Source of the DNA: an uncultured Bacilli bacterium
Lineage (GTDB): Bacteria > Bacillota_I > Bacilli_A > RF39 > UBA660
Length of the DNA stretch: 7,759 nucleotides
Direction of reading: 5' to 3'
Assembly: GCA_934086255.1 (NCBI GenBank)
Contig: CAKOIB010000056.1
Coordinates: forward strand, 1-7,759
A program made the position numbers and the translations under genes. Below, piece after piece: positions 1-5,223 of this stretch (position 1 is the first letter of the stretch; each line of letters begins with the position of its first letter). The notes below the pieces were generated by a model. The model ran no database searches. It was not told where the DNA came from and saw only the letters and a list, made by a program, of their open reading frames with translations.

Positions 1-327
1 TTATTAATCTTTAATGAAGAGGACGATGAAGTTCTCGATATGTTAAGTAAGGGTGATGATATTATGAAAGAATACATTGAAGATTCTAAAAATGCTAGCG
101 AGCAGGACGAAGTAATCGGAATGTATGACAAAGAGTTAAATGATGAAATGTTAAAAAGAGCAGAAATAAGAGAAAACAGAGAAGAAGCATTTAATGAAGG
201 TGCTTTAGAAAAAGCAAGAGAAACTGCTCTTAAGATGATTCAAAATAACTTGTCATTTGATCTTATTACAGAGTGTACTGGACTATCACTTGAAGAGCTT
301 AATGTATTAAAAAAGGAAATAGAATAA
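1..327 (+). CDS. Rpn family nuclease / putative transposase, C-terminal end (5' partial)
   Basis: The reading frame is open from base 1 with no start in view, so this is the 3' end of a longer gene; the ATG at position 40 is probably internal. The 108 visible residues have the tail typical of Rpn (PD-(D/E)XK, formerly transposase_31) proteins: an acidic stretch, a charged helix (MLKRAEIRENREEAFNEG) rich in Glu, Arg and Ala, then a short terminal helical pair with ITECTGLSLEEL, resembling the 'I..ITGLS.EEI..L' ending seen across this family. The nuclease core with its catalytic Asp, Glu and Lys lies outside the window, so activity cannot be judged. Family members promote RecA-independent recombination, and many copies sit in accessory DNA. 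The stop codon TAA lies inside the following terminator. Another protein with the same kind of charged tail is possible. Confidence 0.7.
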   Translation, partial: LLIFNEEDDEVLDMLSKGDDIMKEYIEDSKNASEQDEVIGMYDKELNDEMLKRAEIRENREEAFNEGALEKARETALKMIQNNLSFDLITECTGLSLEELNVLKKEIE

Positions 328-351
328 TATCTATTCCTCTTTTTGTTTTTT
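314..351. terminator. Bidirectional intrinsic terminator between convergent genes
   Basis: AGGAAATAG (314-322) pairs with CTATTCCT (331-338), with one bulged A and an 8-nt loop. A T-rich tract (CTTTTTGTTTTTTT, 338-351) follows on the + strand. On the - strand the same hairpin is followed by CCTTTTTAA, so it can also end rarA transcripts. The nuclease stop codon (325-327) lies in the loop. Placement between two converging genes supports the call. Confidence 0.75.
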
Positions 352-377
352 AGTATAAAATAAAAAAGTATCTTTTA

Positions 378-1592
378 TCACTTTATTATTTTATTTATCT
401 TTTCATACACTTCTTTTAATGACTTTTCATATTTTGAAGTTTCTTTAGGATAGTAATAAATACTATCTTTTATTTTATCTGGCATATAATTTTGCTTAAC
501 CAAACTATTTGGATAATTATGAGGGTATAAATAGCCAATGTTAGGACTTTTTATTATACTTGGTACTTCTCCAATTGCATGCTCTTTTATCTCATTAATA
601 GCCTTATCAATAGCAAGATAAGCACTATTACTTTTCGGAGACAAACACATCTCAATAACTATATTAGAAAGAGGTATTCTAGCTTCTGGTAATCCAACTC
701 TTTCACAAGCAGCAATAACAGCATTAAGCTTAGGGCCAACCGAAGGATTTCCAAGTCCTATATCTTCATAACATATAACACTAAGACGTCTAAAAATAAT
801 ACTTAAATCTTCCATAATAAGAAGCTGTGCTAAATAGTGTAGAGCAGCATTAACATCTGATCCTCTAATAGACTTTTGAAGTCCACTAAGAGAATTATAA
901 TAACTTTCTTCATTTTTATCACCAGTAACAACTGAAGTATTATTAATACTTTTAATCGTATCTATATTAATACTATGATCTTTATTATAATAATAAGATA
1001 CTTCAAGTAAATTATAAGCAAATCTTAAATCATATTTAGATATTTTAGCAATATATTTTAAAGCATCATTAGTTATTTTAATATCCTTTAAATACTCTGT
1101 TTTAATAGCCCTTTTAAGACCCTTTAATATATCATCTTCACTAAGAGGCTCTAACTTAAATATTTGACATCTACTTCTTATCGCAGGATTTATTGCATGA
1201 TATGGATTAGAAGTCGTAAGACCAATTAAAGTAATAAGACCACTTTCTAAACACGGAAGAAGTATATCCTGTTTATCTTTATTCAATCTATGTATTTCAT
1301 CAACAATCAAAATCATTCCATCATACATTTTAGCTTCCTCAATTACTATATCAAAATCTTGCTTTTTATGAATAACTGCATTTAAAAAACGATAATTCAT
1401 ACCTAGATCATTTACAATTGCAGTAGCTATACTAGTCTTACCAATACCAGGTTCACCATATAAAATCATTGAAAATATTTTTTTATTTTTAACCATATTA
1501 GATATAATCTTATCTTTACCAATTAATGACTCTTGTCCTAGAACATCTTTTAAAGTTTTAGGTTTTAGTTTTATTGCTAATGGTTCATTCAT
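378..1592 (-). CDS. rarA: Replication-associated recombination protein A (AAA+ ATPase)
   Basis: RarA/MgsA is a clamp-loader-like AAA+ ATPase that acts at stalled replication forks and binds SSB. From the chosen start the protein has 404 residues, close to the usual 420-450. Visible motifs: Walker A GEPGIGKT (46-53), Walker B ILIVDEIHR (94-102), sensor 1 TTSN (126-129), arginine finger in IRSRC (138-142) and sensor 2 DLR (188-190). The C-terminal MgsA/WHIP-type domain follows, with SGLQKSIRGSDVNAALHYLA, YEDIGLGNP and LSPKSNSAY, all close to known RarA sequences. The frame extends to an ATG at 1610, but that start has no ribosome-binding site. The ATG at 1592 has GGAAG seven bases upstream, so I chose it. 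The gene ends in tandem stops TGA-TAA and runs against the neighbouring nuclease gene. It is a normal chromosomal gene, divergent from unknown gene A. Confidence 0.92.
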   Translation of the reverse strand: MNEPLAIKLKPKTLKDVLGQESLIGKDKIISNMVKNKKIFSMILYGEPGIGKTSIATAIVNDLGMNYRFLNAVIHKKQDFDIVIEEAKMYDGMILIVDEIHRLNKDKQDILLPCLESGLITLIGLTTSNPYHAINPAIRSRCQIFKLEPLSEDDILKGLKRAIKTEYLKDIKITNDALKYIAKISKYDLRFAYNLLEVSYYYNKDHSINIDTIKSINNTSVVTGDKNEESYYNSLSGLQKSIRGSDVNAALHYLAQLLIMEDLSIIFRRLSVICYEDIGLGNPSVGPKLNAVIAACERVGLPEARIPLSNIVIEMCLSPKSNSAYLAIDKAINEIKEHAIGEVPSIIKSPNIGYLYPHNYPNSLVKQNYMPDKIKDSIYYYPKETSKYEKSLKEVYEKINKIIK

Positions 1593-1599
1593 GCTAACA

Positions 1600-1604
1600 C
1601 TTCC
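1600..1604 (-). promoter_or_regulatory. Ribosome-binding site that decides the rarA start
   Basis: On the - strand GGAAG lies 7 bases before the ATG at 1592-1590. It falls inside the longer frame that begins at 1610, whose own upstream sequence is only A and T. This favours the shorter protein. Confidence 0.65.
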
Positions 1605-1629
1605 ATTCATATATATTTTATCAAATATA

Positions 1630-1658
1630 TTTATATATTACAAACAATTATTCTTAAA
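1630..1658 (-). promoter_or_regulatory. Possible weak rarA promoter
   Basis: On the - strand TTTAAG (1658-1653) and TATAAA (1635-1630) are separated by 17 bases and precede rarA. The -35 is poor and the region is so AT-rich that chance matches are likely. The other - strand candidates here are no better. Confidence 0.3.
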
Positions 1659-1661
1659 GAT

Positions 1662-1690
1662 TTGACTTTTTTATTCATTAGTGGTATAAT
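1662..1690 (+). promoter_or_regulatory. Strong SigA-type promoter of the A-B-C unit
   Basis: TTGACT (1662-1667), a 17-base spacer and TATAAT (1685-1690) form a near-consensus housekeeping promoter, and TGG just before the -10 makes it an extended -10. Transcription should begin near 1697, giving a leader of about 27 bases that carries the ribosome-binding site of gene A. It also shows that the in-frame ATG at 1691, directly after the -10, is not the real start. Confidence 0.85.
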
Positions 1691-1702
1691 ATGCTCAAAT
1701 TA

Positions 1703-1868
1703 ATTAAAGGAAGGTTATATTATATGAATAATAATGTAAAAGAAGAAATTACACAAAAAGAAAGAAGTTATTATGTTGATGATAATTTAAATGATATGGA
1801 GGGTATATTAATGCCTGACAATGCAGGAAGTGAACCATACATTGTACATAGTGATGAATGGATCAGAA
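1703..1868 (+). repeat. Duplicated leader and N-terminus, copy 1 (gene A)
   Basis: This stretch, from ATTAAAGGAAGG through the codons for VHSDEWIR, is repeated with high nucleotide similarity at 3243-3404 in front of and within gene B. Long identical runs include AAAGAAGAAATTACACAA, GATGATAATTTAAATGATAT and CATAGTGATGAATGGATCAG. The ribosome-binding site is part of the repeat, so the duplication unit was a gene start and not only a protein domain. Confidence 0.8.
1706..1714 (+). promoter_or_regulatory. Ribosome-binding site of gene A
   Basis: AAAGGAAGG ends 9 bases before the ATG at 1724. Near-identical leaders precede gene B (AAAGGAAGG, 3246-3254) and gene C (AAAGGGAGG, 4293-4301). It fixes the start of gene A at 1724, 33 bases inside the longest frame. 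Confidence 0.8.
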
Positions 1869-3247
1869 GTAAAGTTAAACACGAAATAATAAATACTTGC
1901 CATCCTGTAAATAGCACATTAATATCTGATAGTAAAACTTCAGATACCACAAATAATACATTAACATTTGATAGTAAAACTTCAGATACCACAAGTAATA
2001 CATTAACATCTGATAATAAAGTTTCAGATACTACCGATAATGAAAAGATAGAATGTAGTGAACTTACTGAAGACGATATGCTAATGTTCGAAGATGAAAA
2101 GTTTTACATAGATAGTGAAATATCAGAAACTGCGAGTCTTTTTGGTTACAAGGGTAAAGTTTACAATGTTTCAGGTAAACAGGATATTATAAATATTTTA
2201 ACTAGCATTGGAACAGAAAAATTAGCTAAAAGATTTTTACGTGCAAGTAGTGGATATGGTTTTAAATTTGGAAATATTATATATGTTGTACATGGAATAC
2301 ATTACTTTTTAGAAAAAGATAATAATATAGACAATAGTTTTTATCTTGATAATACTTTAGATAAAGCTAAATACTTTGGATATAGAGATAAAGTTTATAA
2401 TATTTCTGATTTACAAGATATTATAGATATATTAACAAAGTTTGAAGATAATTCTTTAAAAGAGTTTCTTGAAGGAATGAAACATAATAAAAATATTGTT
2501 ATAGGAAGCAAATATTTTATAAATCATCATGTTTGCTATAGTGATTTACTTTATATGAGTTTTGTCTCAACTTTTTCATATTTTGACCCATCGGACTTTG
2601 ATAAAGTTAAAGTATTATATAATAATAAAAAATGTGATTTTGGTAACCGCTTAAGTTCTGATGATATTGATTTGATTTATTCTACTTTAAGAAAGGCATC
2701 AGAGTTTGAGACAGCCGATCGGTTTTATGACATAATTGATGACAAGAGGTTTGGAACTGATCCCACTGATAAATTACTATATGCTTTAAATAATACATAC
2801 AATAATGTTATTAATGACATAGCAGTTATAAATAGTTTTGATGCTTTAAATGATGAACATTTTTATATAAATGAATACTGGAGTAAAGATCCAGATGAAA
2901 TTACAAGAGACTATATGTTTGGCTATAAAGGAAAAATATATATGATAACTGAAATACAAGATATCCTAAATATATTAAATCATATTGGTGGAATAGAATT
3001 AGCAGAAAGCTTTAATGACAGTTATAAAAAGAAAGATGAGAGACTTATATGTGGAAAAGAGTATTTTGAAAAAAGAGCATATAACGACAATTATAAAGAA
3101 GCCTTAAAGGCAATTGAAAACTATCAACCAGATCATATAACATATGAAAGGGAACGAATGTTTGAAAAAAGAGATTTGACGCCTGAAGAACAATTTTTAA
3201 GTTCATGTTTTCAAAAGGTAAAAAGTTTAATTAGATATTTTGATTAA
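1724..3247 (+). CDS. Unknown protein A: multi-module paralogue of protein B
   Basis: I do not recognise this 507-residue protein. The start at 1724 rests on the promoter, the ribosome-binding site and alignment with protein B. Layout: an N-terminal signature domain (1-47, with KEEITQ, DDNLNDM and VHSDEWIR) matched almost residue for residue in B; a linker with three 14-residue Ser/Thr/Asp repeats (64-105); an acidic stretch; module A1 (127-205); module A2 (206-280); a divergent middle section (281-379); and module A3 (380 to about 460) with a charged tail ending KVKSLIRYFD. The module pattern is FYID...FGYKGKVYN(I/V)...QDIINIL...L...FL, then a second part like NI(I/V)xGxxYF. There is no signal peptide or membrane helix, so a cytoplasmic location is likely. 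It is rich in Asn, Asp, Ile and Tyr. It is first in the unit with B and C. A structural or binding role for the repeats is conceivable, but no function is shown. Confidence 0.85.
   Translation: MNNNVKEEITQKERSYYVDDNLNDMEGILMPDNAGSEPYIVHSDEWIRSKVKHEIINTCHPVNSTLISDSKTSDTTNNTLTFDSKTSDTTSNTLTSDNKVSDTTDNEKIECSELTEDDMLMFEDEKFYIDSEISETASLFGYKGKVYNVSGKQDIINILTSIGTEKLAKRFLRASSGYGFKFGNIIYVVHGIHYFLEKDNNIDNSFYLDNTLDKAKYFGYRDKVYNISDLQDIIDILTKFEDNSLKEFLEGMKHNKNIVIGSKYFINHHVCYSDLLYMSFVSTFSYFDPSDFDKVKVLYNNKKCDFGNRLSSDDIDLIYSTLRKASEFETADRFYDIIDDKRFGTDPTDKLLYALNNTYNNVINDIAVINSFDALNDEHFYINEYWSKDPDEITRDYMFGYKGKIYMITEIQDILNILNHIGGIELAESFNDSYKKKDERLICGKEYFEKRAYNDNYKEALKAIENYQPDHITYERERMFEKRDLTPEEQFLSSCFQKVKSLIRYFD
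1913..2038 (+). repeat. Three in-frame 42-bp tandem repeats in gene A
   Basis: Units 1913-1954, 1955-1996 and 1997-2038 each encode 14 residues: STLISDSKTSDTTN, NTLTFDSKTSDTTS and NTLTSDNKVSDTTD. Units 1 and 2 are nearly identical in DNA; unit 3 differs more. They form a Ser/Thr/Asp-rich, probably unstructured linker between the N-terminal domain and the first module. Protein B lacks them. Unit length is a multiple of three, so copy number can change without a frameshift. Confidence 0.9.
2102..2563 (+). repeat. Tandem protein modules A1 and A2 of gene A
   Basis: A1 (2102-2338) starts FYIDSEISE and A2 (2339-2563) starts FYLDNTLDKA. Both continue with FGY(K/R)xKVYN(V/I)S, QDII(N/D)ILT, a Leu/Phe-rich helix (KLAKRFL or SLKEFL) and a terminal strand-like part (GNIIYVV or KNIVIGSKYF). 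A2 is closest to module B1 of gene B, also in DNA (shared GATAAAGCTAAA and ATAAAGTTTATAATATT). A1 is more diverged. Confidence 0.75.
2861..3115 (+). repeat. Protein module A3 of gene A
   Basis: This copy starts FYINEYWSKD, then carries MFGYKGKIYMI, IQDILNILNHIGG, ELAESF and LICGKEYFEK, matching the module pattern with a small insertion near its start. Its INIL-NIGG part is closest to module B3. The section between A2 and A3 (2564-2860) holds only a faint relative (VKVLYNNKKCDFGN, SDDIDLIYSTL), so it may be a decayed copy. The end of the module is approximate. Confidence 0.65.
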
Positions 3248-3404
3248 AGGAAGGTTCTATATATGAATAAGAATATGAAAGAAGAAATTACACAAGAAGA
3301 TAGAATGCGTTATATCGATGATAATTTAAATGATATGATGGGTATATTAATACCTTGCAACAGTGGTAGAACATATGTAGTACATAGTGATGAATGGATC
3401 AGAA
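3243..3404 (+). repeat. Duplicated leader and N-terminus, copy 2 (gene B)
   Basis: This is the partner of 1703-1868. The stop codon of gene A (TAA, 3245-3247) is formed by the ATTAAAGG of the repeated leader, so the boundary of the duplication sits at the end of gene A. Confidence 0.8.
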
Positions 3405-4222
3405 ATCTTAAGGCCGAAGAAGAATTAACGAGAAAAAATACAAATAGTACGCCAGTTGTTAAGAAAGAAAACTTTTATATTGATGACGAGATAGATAAAG
3501 CTAAACATTTTGGCTATAGACATAAAGTTTATAATATTACATCATTTAATGATATTATAAATATATTAGCTAGTTACAATGATGGTTCCTTATTAAGATT
3601 TCTTAAAGATTATAAAGAAAAAAGTAAAAATATTATAGTGGGAAGAAGCTATTTTATTGAAAACCATACTTATTATAATGATATTGTTTACTTAAATATT
3701 AATTCAATTAGTCTTGATATAAGTGAGCTTGCTTACAATGGTAAAGTATATCCTTTATCTAGCTTTAGATATGGCAGTACTGATGTTCCTGCGCTTTTAA
3801 ATGATTTAGGTGCTAAAGATTTAGCTGAATTGTATAAACCTAACTACAATTTTGGTGAGAAGATTGTCGAGGATAGTGATGTAGTTACTAATCTGAGCGA
3901 AAACCATAAAGCTGATTTTTATATTAGTTCGCATAGGGAATCGGTTATTAATTATGACATTGGTGAATCCGAAATGATTGAGGTTTTAGATAAATTTGCT
4001 TATAAAGGTATGTTTTATAATATAAAATGTTTAGATGATATTATAAATATTTTAAACAATATTGGTGGTAATGAACTTGTAAAAGAGTTCCTTCATGATT
4101 ATAAATATAGAAGTAATAATATAACTCAAGACTATTACGAATATATTGATAGTTATTCTAAGAAAAGATTTACTTTATTAAAAAAATATTATGGTAAGGC
4201 TAGAAGTTTATTAAGTTATTAA
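3263..4222 (+). CDS. Unknown protein B: shorter paralogue of protein A
   Basis: This is a 319-residue protein of a family I do not recognise. The start has AAAGGAAGG 8 bases upstream, overlapping the stop codon of gene A with 15 bases between the genes, so translation is probably coupled. The N-terminal domain (1-47, KEEITQ, YIDDNLNDM, VVHSDEWIR) matches protein A. A short linker without the 14-residue repeats follows. Module B1 (71-146) is a close relative of A2. A divergent section (147-218, with LAYNGKVYPL and DVPALLNDLG) looks like a weak module copy, and B3 (219-319) has FAYKGMFYNI and DDIINILNNIGG. The end, GKARSLLSY, resembles the ends of A and C. There is no signal peptide or membrane helix. 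A and B most likely arose by tandem duplication followed by module gain or loss, and may work together or form mixed complexes; this is inference. Confidence 0.85.
   Translation: MNKNMKEEITQEDRMRYIDDNLNDMMGILIPCNSGRTYVVHSDEWIRNLKAEEELTRKNTNSTPVVKKENFYIDDEIDKAKHFGYRHKVYNITSFNDIINILASYNDGSLLRFLKDYKEKSKNIIVGRSYFIENHTYYNDIVYLNINSISLDISELAYNGKVYPLSSFRYGSTDVPALLNDLGAKDLAELYKPNYNFGEKIVEDSDVVTNLSENHKADFYISSHRESVINYDIGESEMIEVLDKFAYKGMFYNIKCLDDIINILNNIGGNELVKEFLHDYKYRSNNITQDYYEYIDSYSKKRFTLLKKYYGKARSLLSY
3473..3700 (+). repeat. Protein module B1 of gene B
   Basis: FYIDDEIDKAKHFGYRHKVY, then NITSFNDIINIL, SLLRFL and KNIIVGRSYFIENH. It aligns along its whole length with module A2 in protein and DNA, the closest inter-gene pair apart from the N-terminus. 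Confidence 0.75.
3917..4222 (+). repeat. Protein module B3 of gene B with C-terminal tail
   Basis: It starts FYISSHRES, has about ten extra residues before FAYKGMFYNI, then DDIINILNNIGGNELVKEFL and SNNITQDYYEYI. It corresponds to A3 as the last module before the C-terminal tail, which suggests that the module order is conserved between A and B. Confidence 0.6.
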
Positions 4223-4251
4223 GAAATATTATTATGCAATAGTTCATAGAA

Positions 4252-4288
4252 AACTTGAGTTTATTATTTATAAATAAACACTCAAGTT
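4252..4288. promoter_or_regulatory. Intercistronic hairpin before gene C
   Basis: AACTTGAGT (4252-4260) and ACTCAAGTT (4280-4288) are perfect inverted 9-mers. An inner TTATT/AATAA pairing can lengthen the stem. No T tract follows on the + strand; the stem ends 4 bases before the AAAGGGAGG ribosome-binding site of gene C. It could be an RNA stem that tunes translation or processing of C, or a DNA operator. I found no convincing promoter in the 87-base gap. Confidence 0.55.
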
Positions 4289-4309
4289 AATTAAAGGGAG
4301 GTTTTATAT

Positions 4310-5134
4310 ATGGATTATACAAATACTGATGCTTTTAAAGCAGAAAATGAAAAACCAGTTACTAAAAGTGTAAAAGTACTTGAAGAAGTAAAGAATGTGC
4401 TACTTTCTGAGCCAAATAAAGATAGTGATTGCATTTCTTTATACATTGTAGCTCAAGCACTGAAAATAATAAAAAAAAGTCATTCAAAAATGATTATAAA
4501 GCATATAAATCAACTTAAATCTATAGTAAAAGATGCTGGCCTAAAATATAACTACATACTTATTTGGGATTCACAATTTTCTAATGGTGAATTGGAATTG
4601 TCTCTTGGAGATAATTCTGGGGTAAAACATGTTACTTTTGCAAAAGATGATGATGAACTATATATTAAACAAAATGAAACATCTACATCTAACGAAAAAA
4701 TATTTATGCTTTTTGGAAGTACTATAGCACATGTTTTTGAAGAAGACATGTTGTATTATAAAAATGCTTTATCTAATTATACCCATGAATGTGAATCTGT
4801 TAATTCAAATCTTTATGTCACTATTGCTGATGATGGTGTATATATATCTGATTCTACAACAGCAAAATCATTTGAATTATGCTTCTCTACTTCAAAAGAT
4901 TCATATTCATGTGAAAGTAATTCATATAAAATTGTAAATGCACTTAGTGGCAAAGGTGATGAAATATTCAAAAAAATATTTGTCAAAATTGAAGACTGTC
5001 CTGAATGGAGCAGAGACTACTTATATGAAATCAGACAAAATCAATTAGAAGAAGAAAAAATAAAATCAAATGAAAAAATGCAATCTGAAGAATTACTATA
5101 TAGAAAAAAAATCCATTCATTATTAAAAAGATAA
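4310..5134 (+). CDS. Unknown protein C, third gene of the A-B-C unit
   Basis: I do not recognise this 274-residue protein, and its body shows no copy of the A/B module. The start has AAAGGGAGG eight bases upstream, in a leader (TTAATTAAAGGGAGGTT) almost the same as that of gene A. Visible regions: a charged N-terminus (1-35), a helical, Lys-rich segment (41-78, with LYIVAQALKIIKK and HINQLKSIV), a strand-rich middle (81-225, with NYILIWD, GELELSLG, LYVTIADDGVYIS), and a charged, probably coiled-coil tail from about 233 to 270 (RQNQLEEEKIKSNEKMQSEE) ending KKIHSLLKR. There is no signal peptide or membrane span. It follows B after 87 bases with a hairpin and is closed by the terminator at 5133-5158, so it probably belongs to the same transcript. 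A role as partner of A and B is an inference from position and the shared C-terminal motif. Confidence 0.8.
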   Translation: MDYTNTDAFKAENEKPVTKSVKVLEEVKNVLLSEPNKDSDCISLYIVAQALKIIKKSHSKMIIKHINQLKSIVKDAGLKYNYILIWDSQFSNGELELSLGDNSGVKHVTFAKDDDELYIKQNETSTSNEKIFMLFGSTIAHVFEEDMLYYKNALSNYTHECESVNSNLYVTIADDGVYISDSTTAKSFELCFSTSKDSYSCESNSYKIVNALSGKGDEIFKKIFVKIEDCPEWSRDYLYEIRQNQLEEEKIKSNEKMQSEELLYRKKIHSLLKR

Positions 5135-5158
5135 AAGCCATTAGGCTTTTTTTGTTTT
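5133..5158 (+). terminator. Intrinsic terminator of the A-B-C unit
   Basis: AAAAGCC (5133-5139), loop ATTA and GGCTTTT (5144-5150) form a perfect stem, continued by TTTGTTTT. It overlaps the stop codon of gene C (5132-5134) and separates the unit from xerD. Confidence 0.88.
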
Positions 5159-5177
5159 ATAAAGTTTAATGGTTATA

Positions 5178-5207
5178 TTGCGAATAAAACCCTTTATATG
5201 CTATAAT
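5178..5207 (+). promoter_or_regulatory. Promoter of the xerD-deoB-lipoprotein unit
   Basis: TTGCGA (5178-5183), an 18-base spacer and TATAAT (5202-5207), preceded by TGC, give an extended -10 promoter. The predicted transcript start, near 5214, falls on the ribosome-binding site GAGG (5214-5217), so the leader would be only about ten bases. A second TATAAT (5218-5223) directly before the start codon is too close to serve this gene. Confidence 0.65.
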
Positions 5208-5223
5208 TGTATTGAGGTATAAT

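Noticed and set aside
364..376. Small AAAAG-TAT-CTTTT hairpin as rarA terminator
   Set aside because: A five-base stem with one G-C pair and a three-base loop is too weak; the stronger hairpin at 314-338 serves both strands.
1593..1610. ATG at 1610 as start of rarA
   Set aside because: No ribosome-binding site upstream; GGAAG lies inside this extension, correctly spaced for the ATG at 1592.
1691..1723. ATG at 1691 as start of protein A
   Set aside because: It directly follows the -10 TATAAT, upstream of the expected transcript start, has no ribosome-binding site, and the extra eleven residues have no match in paralogue B.
1771..1992. Reverse-strand frame opposite the start of gene A
   Set aside because: Antisense to a well supported gene; its regular pattern only mirrors the 42-bp repeats.
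1913..2038. CRISPR-like array
   Set aside because: The 42-bp units are directly adjacent without spacers and keep a reading frame; they are coding repeats.
4252..4288. Intrinsic terminator after gene B
   Set aside because: The stem is good but no T tract follows on the + strand; the next bases are TTAATTAAAGGGAGG.
4552..4937. Short frames on both strands inside gene C
   Set aside because: Overlap gene C in other frames, low-complexity translations, no start signals.
5212..5223. TTG at 5212 as start of xerD
   Set aside because: The TTG overlaps the GAGG ribosome-binding site of the ATG at 5224, and XerD length fits the ATG.
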